Shown: positions 24,929 to 35,569 of the stretch, in pieces | Layout of the letters: the number at the start of each line of letters is the position of its first letter | Position numbering within the stretch: position 1 is the stretch's first letter | From: Zanthoxylum bungeanum | Lineage: Eukaryota; Streptophyta; Magnoliopsida; Sapindales; Rutaceae | Reading direction: 5' to 3' | NCBI GenBank assembly: GCA_019454045.1 | Contig: SKCR01001852.1 | Span: 1 to 64,000 of the forward strand | Length of the DNA stretch: 64,000 bases | Position numbers and translations under genes: made by a program | Notes under the pieces: generated by a model | The model's input: only the letters and a program-made list of their open reading frames with translations | What the model was told of the DNA's origin: nothing | Database searches by the model: none

Positions 24929-26060
24929 TCATATGATGAAGATAATGAAAATGAAAGCCTGGAATCAATTGAACCTATTGTGGTTGAGCATATTCATGGG
25001 AGTTTACCTAATCCCATGAAATTTTTTACTGCTAATTTTGTTGAGTCAAGTGCGCAAATAAATTCGGATATTACTAATGATTTTCTACTTGAATCGACAC
25101 ATGTATTGGAAGAATATGGAAAGATTCAAAATTTGGAAGAATTGGGAACACTGGAAGAAGGAAAACCCAAAGAGGAATCCAGTTTGGAGTTAAAAGCTTT
25201 ACCAGAAGGACTGAAATATGCATTTCTAGAAGATAATCAAGCTTACCCTGTGGTAATTTCTTATTCTCTCACAAGCGATCAACAAGGTAAACTTTTAAAA
25301 GTGTTGAAAGAACATAGACTGGCAATTGGATGGACTTTAAAAGACATAAAAGGTATTAATCCATTAATCTGCACACACCGAATAAATTTAGAAGATAATG
25401 GTAGGACATATCGTCAACCCCAAAGAAGATTAAACCCTCACATGAAAGAAGTAGTAAAACCAGAGGTCCTTAAACTTATTGATGCATGCATTATTTATCA
25501 TATTTCTGATAGTAAGTGGGTAAGTCCTACACAAGTTGTACCCAAAAAGTCTGGAATTACTGTTGTAAAAAATGATAAAGGAGAATTAATCCCAACTCGC
25601 ATTTCATCTAGTTGGCGCATGTGCATTGATTATAGAAAACTAAATGACGCAACTAGAAAAGATTATTTTCCTTTACCATTTCTTGATCAGATTTTAGAAA
25701 GAGTAGCTGGACATCCATACTATTGTTTTCTTGATGGTTACTCGGGTTATTATCATATTCTCATTGCTTTAGAAGACCAGGAAAAGACCACATTCACATG
25801 CCCTTTTGGAACATTTGCATTTAGGAAAATGTCTTTTGGACTTTGTAATGCACCTGCAACATTCCAACGATGCATGTTAAGTATATTTAGTGACATGGTT
25901 GAACATTGTTTAGAGGTCTTTATGGATGATATAACTGTTTTTTGGAAATTCATTTGATAATTGCTTGAATAATCTGGAAAATATTTTAAAAAGATGTGAA
26001 GAAAAAGAACTTGTGTTAAATTGGGAAAGATGCCATTTCATGACTAATTCATGAATTATT
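24929..26060 (+). pseudogene. Athila-A reverse transcriptase region
   Basis: An acidic linker precedes the RT domain. Recognisable blocks are WVSPTQVVPKKSG, RMCIDYRKLNDATRKDYFP, FLDGYSGYYHI and the catalytic box FMDD at about 25.92 kb, typical of Athila rather than Copia (YVDD). The frame is open from 24980 to 25957. Stops and a frameshift then interrupt the RT thumb at 25955-26055. Confidence 0.9.
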
Positions 26061-26828
26061 TTGGGACACGTTGTGTCATCTAAATGTATTGAGGTTGACA
26101 AGGCAAAAATAGACGTAATTTCTAAAATACCATCACCAAAAACAGTCAGAGACATTCGTTCTTTTTTAGCATATGCAAGATTTTATAGGAGGTTCATTAA
26201 AAACTTTAGTACCATATCCAGACCCTTATATAACCTCCTATTGAAAGATGCAACATTTGAATGGACAGAAGAATGTCAAAAATCATTCGAAATGATTATC
26301 AGTCTTTTGACTTTTGCTCATATTATGCAATCTTCTAATTGGTCATTTCCTTTTGAGCTAATGTGTGATGCTAGTGATTATGCAGTTGGTGCAGTGCTAG
26401 GACAGAGAAATGAAGGTAAACCGCATGTAATATATTATGCGAGTATAACTTTAAACAGTGCACAAATGAATTACACTACCACAGAAAAGGAACTACCTGC
26501 TGTAATATTTGCATTGGATAAATTTCGATCATATTTAATCGGTTCTTCAACTGTTATTTACTATGATCATGTTGCTGTTAGATATTTGATGTCTAAACAG
26601 GATGCCAAGCCAAGATTAATACGGTGGATTTTGTTACTTCAAGAATTCAATCTCACAATCAAAGATAAGAAATGGGCAGGGAACGTGGTTGCAGATCACT
26701 TATCGAGACTCACAAACGAGTCACTAATTGATACCACTCCCATCAATGATTATTTTCCTGATGAATTCTTATTTTCAGTAAACACAATGTCTTGGTATGC
26801 TAATATTGTCAATTTTCTTGCAACATGA
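26061..26828 (+). pseudogene. Athila-A RT connection and RNase H region
   Basis: An open stretch of 255 codons. It begins with the conserved segment after the RT palm (KIDVISKIPSPKTVRDIRSF). It contains the RNase H start motif CDASDYAVGAVLGQ, the TTTEKEL box, and WAGNVVADHLSRL. It stops shortly before the integrase zinc finger. It would be a continuation of the RT frame in an intact element. Confidence 0.88.
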
Positions 26829-27616
26829 AATATACCTCTAGATTGGAGCCAACAAGATATGAGGAAATTTCTGACCGAAGTCAAAAGATTCTACTGAGAT
26901 GATCCATATCTATTTAAATGCTGCCCAGATCAGATTTTTAGAAGATGCATACCGGACAGTGAGATAAGTGGTGTTATTCAGTTTTGTCATTCAGAAGCAT
27001 GTGGAGTTCATTTTTCATCTAAGAAAATCGCTGTAAAAATCTTGCAGTGTGGATTTTATTGGCCCACCATTTTTATAGATACACACACTTTCTGCAAAAC
27101 TTGCGAAAACTGCCAAAAGTTGGGACCTATTTCAAAAAGAAACATGATGCCTTTAAATACCATTATTGTCATCAAAATCTTTGATTGTTGGGGGATAGAT
27201 TTTATGGGCCAATTTCCATCATCTTTTGGATTTTTATATATTTTAGTTGCAGTCGATTATGTTTCAAAATGGGTCGAGGCAATTCCTTGTCGGAACAATG
27301 ATCACACAATTGTAATCAAATTTTTAAAAGAAAACATGTTGAGTCGATTTAGAATTCCTTGGGCCATCATAAGTGATGGAGGTAAACACTTTTGTAATAG
27401 ACCCTTTGAGTCCTTAATGAAAAAGTATGGAGTCACACAAAAGTTTCCACCTCTTATCACCCCCAGACAAACGAACAAGTTGAATGAGCGAATAAGGAAA
27501 TTAAACAAATTTTAGAAAAAAAATGGTTAACCCAAATCGCAAAGATTGGTATCTTCGACTAACTGATGCACTCTGGGCATATCGAACAGCTTTCAAAACA
27601 TCTTTGGGAATGTCCC
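26829..27616 (+). pseudogene. Athila-A integrase, N-terminal and core part
   Basis: The HHCC zinc-binding module is visible (HSEACGVHFSSKK ... CKTCENCQK), followed by the catalytic core with WGIDFMGQFP, VDYVSKWVEAIPC and WAIISDGGKHFCN. Stops near 26.83-26.9 kb and a break at about 27.51 kb interrupt it. The frame is cut at TSLGMS by insertion of the gag-only element and resumes at 38663. Confidence 0.87.
27612..27616. repeat. Left target-site duplication GTCCC
   Basis: A 5-bp copy next to the LTR start TGTGGACAACAG. The same GTCCC follows the right LTR at 38663-38667. It proves a single insertion of the 11-kb element into the integrase gene. Confidence 0.95.
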
Positions 27617-28284
27617 TGTGGACAACAGAACCTGGGCGACGCCGTTCCTAGGCTCGCGACCTAGTTTGGGAAGTACTGAATAACATGGAGTCGCCACCCG
27701 GTGTGAACCGGGACAAAGATTTAAGGCCGCACTCACCCCTCGCAAGGGAAGACCTCAAACCGTTGGGTTCGGAATGGTCCCTTACTTATGTCACTTGTAA
27801 TGAAAGGATTTATGTAATAATTTAATCAAGCTTAAGTAGCGCTTATTTCCAAGAGTATCATGCTTCTAAATTCTCATATTCAAGATAAAACTTATATACG
27901 CATTTCACATATATCTCACGTTTAAAATTGCATGCTTGACATATATCAAAATAGCAACGAACATATAACTTCATTTGCATATTACATTCAGGAAAACACA
28001 AGCACACATATTAACCATACAAGCACACATATTAACCATACAAGCACACATATGGGCACTTTTCCAAGCGGTACGTGGAATTGTAGCCCAAGTACAGACC
28101 GCACTACCGTCCATTCAGAATCGGCTACGGAATTTACGTCTGGGTTTCCATCCGATATACCGCAAGAAATAATACTCAAATGTTATCATGACACAAGCAT
28201 ATGAATTGTAATACATTAACATATTTGCATTTATACATGTGGAGATAGCTACTAGGAAAACTATGCATGAAATCTAATGAAAAA

Positions 28285-28580
28285 GACTCAGTTCAGTGTG
28301 TTCGCGTTCGTGTAGCGTTCGTAAACGCGTTCGAACGGAAATGAAACAGAATGCTCACGTTCGAGTAGCATTCGTAAACGCTTTCGAACGGAAATGAAAC
28401 AGAATGCCCACGTTCGTATGGCGTTTGTTAACGCGTTCGAACGGAAATGAGACAGAATGCTCACGTTCGTATGGCGTTTGTTAACGCGTTCGAACGGAAA
28501 TGAGACCTGACACATGATAAGGCAAAAACACATGCGCGTTCGAGTTGCGTTCGTAAACGCGTTCGAACGGGAACAGACCT
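28285..28580. repeat. LTR tandem array, about 53 bp x 5, with CGTTCGAACG palindromes
   Basis: Each unit ends in GCGTTCGAACGGAAATGA. The palindrome GTTCGAAC recurs near the opposite end of the LTR (about 30511-30566). The array is present in both LTRs (second copy about 36.24-36.53 kb). Confidence 0.85.
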
Positions 28581-28617
28581 GATGCATAAAATGGGACGCA
28601 ATACATAAACACAAAAT

Positions 28618-29100
28618 AAAAGGGCGCGGCGAAGTACTGCTGTAAATGTGACCTTTTGGGGCTCTTGATCTCTCAAAGAGAGGACCTTTAGACCAACATA
28701 CTAAGCCAATGCGCGTCACATCACACATACAAGAATAGAACCAATCATATCAACCAAGTATGCCCGATTGAACACATCTTACATCCAATCTGAACACACA
28801 TCAACCGGCGCGGCAAAGCATCGTGGTAACGGGTTTTAACCCCTCCCCGTAAGGGATCTTTCATTCCACTTACTAAGCCCATGCGCTTGATTGAACCATA
28901 CATAAAAGATAAACTCAATAACATCAAACTAAGTATGCCCGATTGAACGTATCTCGCATCCAACCGAACACACATCAACCGGCGCGGCGAAGTAGTGTCA
29001 CAAAGGTGGCCTTTTCGGCTCTTTGTCTCCCAAATGGAGGACCTTTGGACTAACTCACTAAGCCCATGCGCTTGGTTGAATCATGCATAACTAAACAACA
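28618..29100. repeat. LTR tandem triplicate, about 175-185 bp per unit
   Basis: Three units begin GGCGCGGCGAAGTA or a close variant at about 28622, 28806 and 28981. Each continues to a segment containing ACTAAGCCCATGCGCTTG or a close variant. The same array lies in the right LTR at about 36.57-37.05 kb. Confidence 0.8.
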
Positions 29101-30721
29101 TATTGAATTCAAGTAAAGAAAACTAAATAAACAAAAGCAACACAACGAAAGAAAGATGATGCCGTTTACCCAAGCGGTACGTGGAGTTGTGGCCCGAGTA
29201 CAGATCATACTACCGTCCATTCGGAATCGGCTATGAAATTTATGTCCGGGTTTCCATCCGATATACCGCGAGAGTTGACACATCTCTCATTCATCCGATA
29301 CCCACAACATATTACATCTCATAATACATGCATATTTATCTACTCAAAGACCACAACACGCATTTCAACATGACAATCATACAAGTAATACTTAATAAAT
29401 AATGCGGAAAAGGAAAACAAGTGTGAAGGATACCCTCAGGTCTAACCTTTTAAGCCGTCTCTCAGACTCGCGTTTCACGAAGATCGGAAGGGGTAAAGCT
29501 CCGCAACTTTTCTGGTTCACTGGTTCAGCGTCCTAGCTCACTGCTTTGTTGTTTTGCTTGCGGTTCGAACTCCGTTCTGCTCCTATTCGGCCTCTGTCTT
29601 GCTGCTCACTGCACGGGCCACCTGTTTTAACGTTTTCAATGAACTATTCCAAGTTTGTGTGGGTTTTTAGTGCAGTTGTGTGTGATTATTTTTAAGATTA
29701 TCTATGCAGTTTTTTATGTTACTGTTTTTAAGGATTTGGGCTACTGTTTTAAGGTAATCTAGGAGGTTGTTTAGGCGTGTTTTAGGATTCGGCTAAGGGT
29801 GAGTTTGGTGTGTTCTGGATTCGGCTATGGTGGTTGTAAGTGCTTTGGATTCGGCTATGGTGGTTGGGTTCTTTGTTTTCTTTCTTGTGTATGTGTGAAG
29901 TGTTTTCTCTTTTTTTTGTTTAGTCTTGGGTGTGTAGAGAGAGTCTAGAGAGATTTCGAGAGAGTTTTGGGAGTGAATTATCTGTGTCAAGGCTGGGTGC
30001 GTTTTGGAGGCTTGTGTCCAGGCTGGGTGCGTTTTTGAGGCTTGTGTCAAGGAGACGAATGGCTTGGGTTAGGGGTTGTTTATATAGAGAAGGGTTAGGG
30101 TTGACAAGGGAAGGGATTTTGTGCATTTAATTAGGATATGATTTAGTTTTAAACAAGGAAATCAAATGATTGAGGGGGGGACAAAATATTTTACTTTAGG
30201 AAGTTGCAATATTTAATTTGTGTTGGTTTAAGAATACAAATATTTTATATTGGTAATTATCTTATTAGATTAGGAAGTCAAATATATGATTGGCTTTAAT
30301 TGGTTAAGATTGATTTTAATTAGGCATATCTTCTTTTTAGTTTTGGTAAATATTTTATTTAATTGGTAAATGGTTTAAATATTTTATTTAATGTTTAATG
30401 TTTAAATTAATATTTATTTATTTATTTAATTTGGGATGTGTTTTATGGGCTTTGGGGAGCTAAATGGGCTGGGTGTGAGGCTAGCAGCAAAACCAGAATT
30501 ACCGACACCGTTCGAACGCTCCCTCGAACGCGACACGAACGCCCGCAATCTGTTTTCCGTTCGAACGAAGTAACGAACGCAGCACCAACGAAGAAAGTGA
30601 GCTTGTTTATTCTGAATTTCCCCTTCCGATATCCGTTTCCCACGGCTTTCGTGACTCAAAAGGTAGTGCCTCCAAATGAGGCTCATCATCGGGTTTCACA
30701 TGCGAAAATGCAATGCCTACA

Positions 30722-30740
30722 GTCGCCCCCACTTTGATGG
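30722..30740 (-). other. Polypurine tract of the gag-only element
   Basis: On the minus strand AAAGTGGGGGCGAC abuts the LTR start TGTAGGC. The same tract occurs beside the LTR fragment at 54848, which links the two families. Confidence 0.85.
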
Positions 30741-30825
30741 GACTTGTACAGTGTGTGACTTTGAACAATCCTATCAAAGTTATGCAATGCATTTTACTTA
30801 CCTGGCTCGGCTGCCGCCTCGAGTT

Positions 30826-31235
30826 GAGCTGGTACTGCAGCGGACCTCGATCCTGGGACGCGTCCCAATAATTGCAACTGACAACGGGGGCACCTTGACC
30901 CTGGGCACCTCGACCCAACACTGCTGACTATAGGGACCTCGCCCTCGAACTGATGATGTAGTGGGCACCTCGACCCTGGGCACCTCGACCCAGAACTACA
31001 ACTGACAACGGGGGCACCTCGACCCTGGGCACCTCGACCCAACACCGCTGAATATAGGGACCTCGCCCTCGAACTGATGATGTAGTGGGCACCTCGACCC
31101 GGAACTACAACTGACAACGGGGGCACCTCGACCCTGGGCACCTCGACCCAACACCGCTGAATATAGGGACTCGCCCTCGAACTGATGATGTAGTGGGCAC
31201 CTCGACCCTAGGCACCTCGACCCGGAACTGCAAGT
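30826..31235. repeat. 3'-UTR tandem array 1, about 125-bp units
   Basis: About three units rich in GGGCACCTCGACCC, alternating with GAACTGATGATGTAGTG. It lies between the gag stop and the polypurine tract. It is the first of three distinct arrays in this non-coding part. Confidence 0.85.
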
Positions 31236-31249
31236 GACTTGGGCCTTGG

Positions 31250-31700
31250 CCCTAGAATTTATTCCAAAACTGAGATTTATTCTTAGATTCGTTCCAAAAC
31301 TGAGATTTGTTCTCGGATTCATTCCAAAACTGAGATTCGTTCTCGGATTCATTCCCAAACTGAGATTCGTTCTCGGATTCATTCCAAAACTGAGATTTAT
31401 TCTTATGGATTCCTTCCGTATTCTGAGATTCATTCTCTGGATTCCTTCCAAATTCTGAGATTCATTCTCTGGATTCCTTCTAAATTCTGAGATTCATTCT
31501 CTGGATTCTTTCCAAACTCTGATGATGTGGGCCTCGGCCCTAGGATTCATTTCATAACTCTGACGACGTGGGCCTCGGCCCTAGGATTCATTCCATAATT
31601 CTGACGACGTGGGCCTCGGCCCTAGGATTCATTCCCGGATTCATTCATGGATTCATTCCAATCTTTGATGATGTGGGCCTCGACCTTAGGATTCATCCTC
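31250..31700. repeat. 3'-UTR tandem array 2, about 30-bp and 41-bp units
   Basis: About nine units built on CCAAAACTGAGATTCGTTCT, followed by three to four longer units containing GACGTGGGCCTCGGCCCTAG. The second kind shades into the next array. Confidence 0.85.
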
Positions 31701-31704
31701 AAAA

Positions 31705-32535
31705 CTGATACTGACGTGGGTCTCAACCTTGTGACTCATCCCCAAGCTGATACTGATGTGGGCCTCGACCCATGCTGATACTGATGTGGGCCTCGACCCA
31801 TACTGATACTGATGTGGGCCTCAACCCCGGGACGCATCCCCAAGCTGATACTGATGTGGGCCTCGACCCATGCTGATACTGATGTGGGCCTCGACCCATA
31901 CTGATATTGATGTGAGCCTCAACCCCGGGACGCATCCCCAAGCTGATACTGATGTGGGCCCTGACCCATGCTGATACTGATGTGGGCCTCAACCCATGCT
32001 GATACTGATGTGGGCCTCAACCCATGCTGATACTGATGTGGGCCTCAACCCATGCTGATAATGATGTGGGCCTCGCCCCCATGCTGATACTGATGTGGGC
32101 CTCAACCCATGCTGATACTGATGTGGGCCTCAACCCATGCTGATACTGATGTGGGCCTCAACCCATGCTGATAATGATGTGGGCCCTGACCCATGCTGAT
32201 ACTGATGTGGGCCTCAACCCATGCTGATACTGATGTGGGCCTCAACCCATGCTGATACTGATGTGGGCCTCAACCCATGCTGATAATGATGTGGGCCTCG
32301 CCCCCATGCTGATACTGATGTGGGCCTCAACCCATGCTGATAATGATGTGGGCCTCGCCCCCATGCTGATACTGATGTGGGCCTCAACCCATGCTGATAC
32401 TGATGTGGGGGCCCCATGATGATGGATGATGTGGGCCTCGCCCCCATGCTGATACTGATGTGGGCCTCAACCCATGCTGATACTGATGTGGGCCTCAACC
32501 CATGCTGATAATGATGTGGGCCTCGCCCCCAGACT
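31705..32535. repeat. 3'-UTR tandem array 3, 28-bp units, about 30 copies
   Basis: The unit core is TGATGTGGGCCTCAACCCA followed by TGCTGATAC. Two variants alternate (CAACCCATGCTGA and CGCCCCCATGCTGA), so a simple higher-order pattern is visible. Tat/Ogre elements are known for such satellite-like arrays in their 3' untranslated region. There are no variable spacers, so this is not CRISPR. Confidence 0.93.
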
Positions 32536-32927
32536 GATATTGTACTGTGTCGCTGCTTTTGGTTGACTTGCATTTGACGCTTTCTCTTTTTCGTTGTTGA
32601 AACCTGTGATTTACAAAACAAAACAAACACCAAAAAGAATGCCAAAATACGTTACGTGTATGCATGCATGGATGAAGTTCCTATTCCGTTGGGTTAGGTT
32701 TTCTATCAATTCTCTTGATGACTGTTTAGTCTTCTCTTCCTTATGCAAAGAACTACTTCATTCTATCTTCGTTGACTGACTCGATGTGTACTTATTCCTT
32801 TCCAAGTTTTGACAATCTCACTGTCCTCATTTCCCAGTTTCTGAACGGCTAACTTATCCTTTTTGCTTGCTTTTTCTGAGGATCCCCCGTGTTCTGAGCA
32901 TCTTAATACCAAGATTGAATGCTTTTG

Positions 32928-34400
32928 TCACATGCACTCATGTTGCAAGTTGAGAAGTGGAGATTCAGACAAGTAAGCGAAATGAACTTCTTTATTATTG
33001 TTGAGAAAAGGTCCGAACAAGCAAACAAAATCAATGTCTTTATTAAAAATGCAAGATAAACTTGGAGAAACAGCAGTGCCTTCTTCCTCAGCATATGGTT
33101 CTTCATCCTTGTCATCCCTTATCCCAATGAATGAAGCTGAGTGGTTGAGAGCCTGGAGGACAAGGGTTTCGGGTAGGCCAGAGTTGATCATGTAGTTAGG
33201 TAGGGGATTTCTGTGTGCATTGAGTTGTTCTCTTTCTGGGTCAGGTATTTTGTGGGTGTCAATGAGGTCTTGGATCTCATGCCTAAGGCGGGGGCAATTG
33301 TCAGTTTCGTGACCCTTTTGTTGGTGGAAGTAACAGAATAAGTTTAAGTCAAGGTAGTGGGGTACAGGGCTTGGAAGTGGTTTAGGTTCCAAGGGTTTCA
33401 GGAGTCCTTGCATCTTCAACTTTTCAAACACCTTCGATAGAGGCCTGCCAAGGTTGGAAAATCGCCTATTTCTGATGGCGGCAACCTCGGCAGTAGTGGG
33501 CCTTGTCTCAGAATGCCCCCCAAAATTCCTCTTATTCTGGCCATAAAACTTCCGGTTCTCGGCCTCCTCTTCCTCAATGTCCATGACAGTTTCCCTTAGC
33601 TGCCGAAAATCAGTAATCATCGAAGTCATTCTCCTTAGTTTGCCATAGATCGAAGGCTTGGTGCCCTTAATGATCATTTTAATCTGGTCCTTCTCAGAGG
33701 GCCGAGTCTGCATCTTCAGAAGCTGGCTTCTCCAGCGGTCTACATACTCTTTGAAGCTTTCTTCTGGCTTCTGCTTAGTGTTCTCCAAATCACGAAGTGA
33801 CAAATCAATCTCTAAGTCTGTAACATATTGCTTCAGAAAAGCATCAGCTAGTTCCCTCCAATCTTCCTTAACCTTCTTCTCAAGGCTATGATACCAAACC
33901 ACAGGAGCCCCCTCGAGTGACATCCCAAACATCTTTTGGACTTGGCGCTGTGATAGGCCCACTGAACTCATGACCGAGACATATTGCTGCAGATGGACTT
34001 TCGGGTCTCCATTCCCATTAAACTTGGCCATGTCGGGCATTCTGAACTGAGCAGGCAACTGTTCCTCAAAGGTCATCGCCTCATAGTCTAGTAAGTCTTC
34101 ATCCTTACCCTTCATCTTACGGGTAACAGACTCTACCTGGTCACGGAGTTTCTGCAATTCTGTCTGAGACCCAACTGTTCTCCCAGTGGCATAATCAGCC
34201 ATATCATCATCAAAAGCGGGGATGTCATCCCCCAACCCATTCAGAGTCTCCTCACGTCGTACATTCTCAGAGTTTCCCCCAGCACGGGGCACAACCATAA
34301 TTGTCATGGCAGTAGTTAGGGCTTGCAACTGTTCGGTAATCTTGGCTAAACCGCTTTCCAACTGATCTATTCGGGATACCTCATTATCGGATGTACTCAT
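32928..34400 (-). CDS. gag: Retrotransposon Gag polyprotein (Tat/Ogre-like), 490 aa, intact
   Basis: This is a nucleocapsid/capsid protein that would package the element's RNA in cytoplasmic particles. The N-terminus (about residues 8-32) looks coiled-coil. The retrotransposon-gag fold spans about 120-290 (FRMPDMAKFNGNGDPKVHL, WYHSLEKKVKEDWRELADAF, EESFKEYVDRWRSQ). The zinc knuckle at 356-369 has the form C-x2-H-x4-H-x4-C instead of CCHC, a variant common in Tat/Ogre Gags. The start at 34400 gives a plausible MSTSDNEVSRIDQLE terminus. The frame is open throughout and no pol follows, so the element is non-autonomous. The last 30 or so residues look non-conserved. Confidence 0.93.
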   Translation of the reverse strand: MSTSDNEVSRIDQLESGLAKITEQLQALTTAMTIMVVPRAGGNSENVRREETLNGLGDDIPAFDDDMADYATGRTVGSQTELQKLRDQVESVTRKMKGKDEDLLDYEAMTFEEQLPAQFRMPDMAKFNGNGDPKVHLQQYVSVMSSVGLSQRQVQKMFGMSLEGAPVVWYHSLEKKVKEDWRELADAFLKQYVTDLEIDLSLRDLENTKQKPEESFKEYVDRWRSQLLKMQTRPSEKDQIKMIIKGTKPSIYGKLRRMTSMITDFRQLRETVMDIEEEEAENRKFYGQNKRNFGGHSETRPTTAEVAAIRNRRFSNLGRPLSKVFEKLKMQGLLKPLEPKPLPSPVPHYLDLNLFCYFHQQKGHETDNCPRLRHEIQDLIDTHKIPDPEREQLNAHRNPLPNYMINSGLPETLVLQALNHSASFIGIRDDKDEEPYAEEEGTAVSPSLSCIFNKDIDFVCLFGPFLNNNKEVHFAYLSESPLLNLQHECM

Positions 34401-35548
34401 ATCTGTTACCGGTCTTTTGGTGAGTCTTCCCTCTTCCCTAACCCAACGGGAGTCTATGATGGCTTTTTAAAACACAAGGGTTAGCATGATGTATGTATGC
34501 ATGGGGTGCATGAGATGCATGTAACATATAAAATATACTAAATCAATTAAAATTTTCACACAAATCGGCCTGTTATCATTTTAGAATCTTTCGGGCTAAT
34601 CGTCATAGGAGTGAACTCGTCCCAGTTTAAATGGCCCAATGAGTTCACATCTCATGGCAAGGAGCCCAACTAAATCCGAATGGTAACGTTCCGAACACAA
34701 TCATAAAATGGCCCATTGTTATTTAGAAGCCTTTTGGCCCAATTGTCATAAGATGTGTCTTGTCCCAGTTTAAATGGCCCAACAAGCCCATATCCCATGA
34801 TAAATGGTCTAAATGGATCCAAACAACGATGTTCCCAAACACGAGCATAAAAGAAAGATGATGCAAACATGACATAATAATTTTTTACAAAGTGGCCCAT
34901 CAACATTTCAGAAGCTTTTGGCCTAATAGTCATAAGGTGCGAACTTGCCCTAGTTTAAATGGCCCAGCAAGCCCGCATTTCTGACAATAGTCCAACTGCA
35001 TCCAAATGAGGATGGTCCACAAGCACATATTCAAGGAAACAATTGTTACTTTGGCCAACCCGGTCTATGGGCGGGTTAGTAAGAGTATAGACAAAGGCTC
35101 TCACCGGCGAAGGATGGCCCACAACTAGGTCTCCCCACTCAAGGGTTCGAGCAACCAAGTGAGCGCACCCTTTTTTATACACTAAGGTACGTGCCAATGA
35201 GCTATGGTGTGTGACGGACTGTCAAATGGATTTCCCGTTGTAGATCCCCCAGAGGGAAGGTGGAGCGAGGCTCACTTAAATACCCAAGCCTCTTAGGCTC
35301 TTATCGCTTGTTGTCAGGAATAAACAACGAGTCCTCCAAATTAGTCCATCACAATAGGCTACAAGTAGATGGCTATCTAGGTGCCTTCACAGCTTTTCCT
35401 TCTAGAAAGGTAGTGAATGAAGGAAGACGCCAAACCATTACCTAGCCTAAAATGCCTTGATTAAACCCTCACTTTATCCACTATAGACACGGTCAATTAA
35501 AACATAAATCCAAACATCACAAGACAATATTTCGGGGCCAATTCTCTA
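34401..35548 (-). other. 5' untranslated region of the gag-only element
   Basis: The region has no gene. It contains three degenerate copies of a roughly 150-bp segment (TTTTGGCCCAATTGTCATAA and relatives, about 34.57-34.97 kb). Related sequence occurs after the primer site of the plus-strand element at 53.8-54.4 kb. Such long leaders may carry packaging signals. Confidence 0.65.
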
Positions 35549-35566
35549 TCCCCAGTGGAGTCGCCA
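35549..35566 (-). other. Primer-binding site of the gag-only element
   Basis: TGGCGACTCCACTGGGGA on the minus strand lies three bases inside the 5' LTR. A near-identical site is at 53795-53812. This primer type, thought to use tRNA-Arg, fits Tat/Ogre elements. The tRNA identity is from memory. Confidence 0.75.
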
Positions 35567-35569
35567 GAC

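Larger units (their letters stand above)
27617..30721 (-). repeat. 3' LTR of the gag-only element
   Basis: Starts TGTGGACAAC and ends GCCTACA on the plus strand. For a minus-strand element this left copy is the 3' LTR, as shown by the polypurine tract on its right side. It contains a 53-bp tandem array (28.29-28.58 kb), a roughly 180-bp triplicate (28.62-29.1 kb), and a duplicated block at 28056-28166 and 29168-29278. Confidence 0.95.

Noticed and set aside
27932..28204. 90-codon plus-strand frame repeated at 35884-36156
   Set aside because: It lies in the two LTRs of the gag-only element, encodes low-complexity Thr/His repeats and runs opposite to gag. It is duplicated only because LTRs are duplicated.
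30438..31141. Several open frames of 60-115 codons on both strands
   Set aside because: They are translations of LTR end and tandem-repeat DNA (CCTCGACCC units) without protein features.
31705..32535. Regular 28-bp repeats, which could be mistaken for a CRISPR array
   Set aside because: The units are head-to-tail with no unique spacers, in a plant retrotransposon 3' region.
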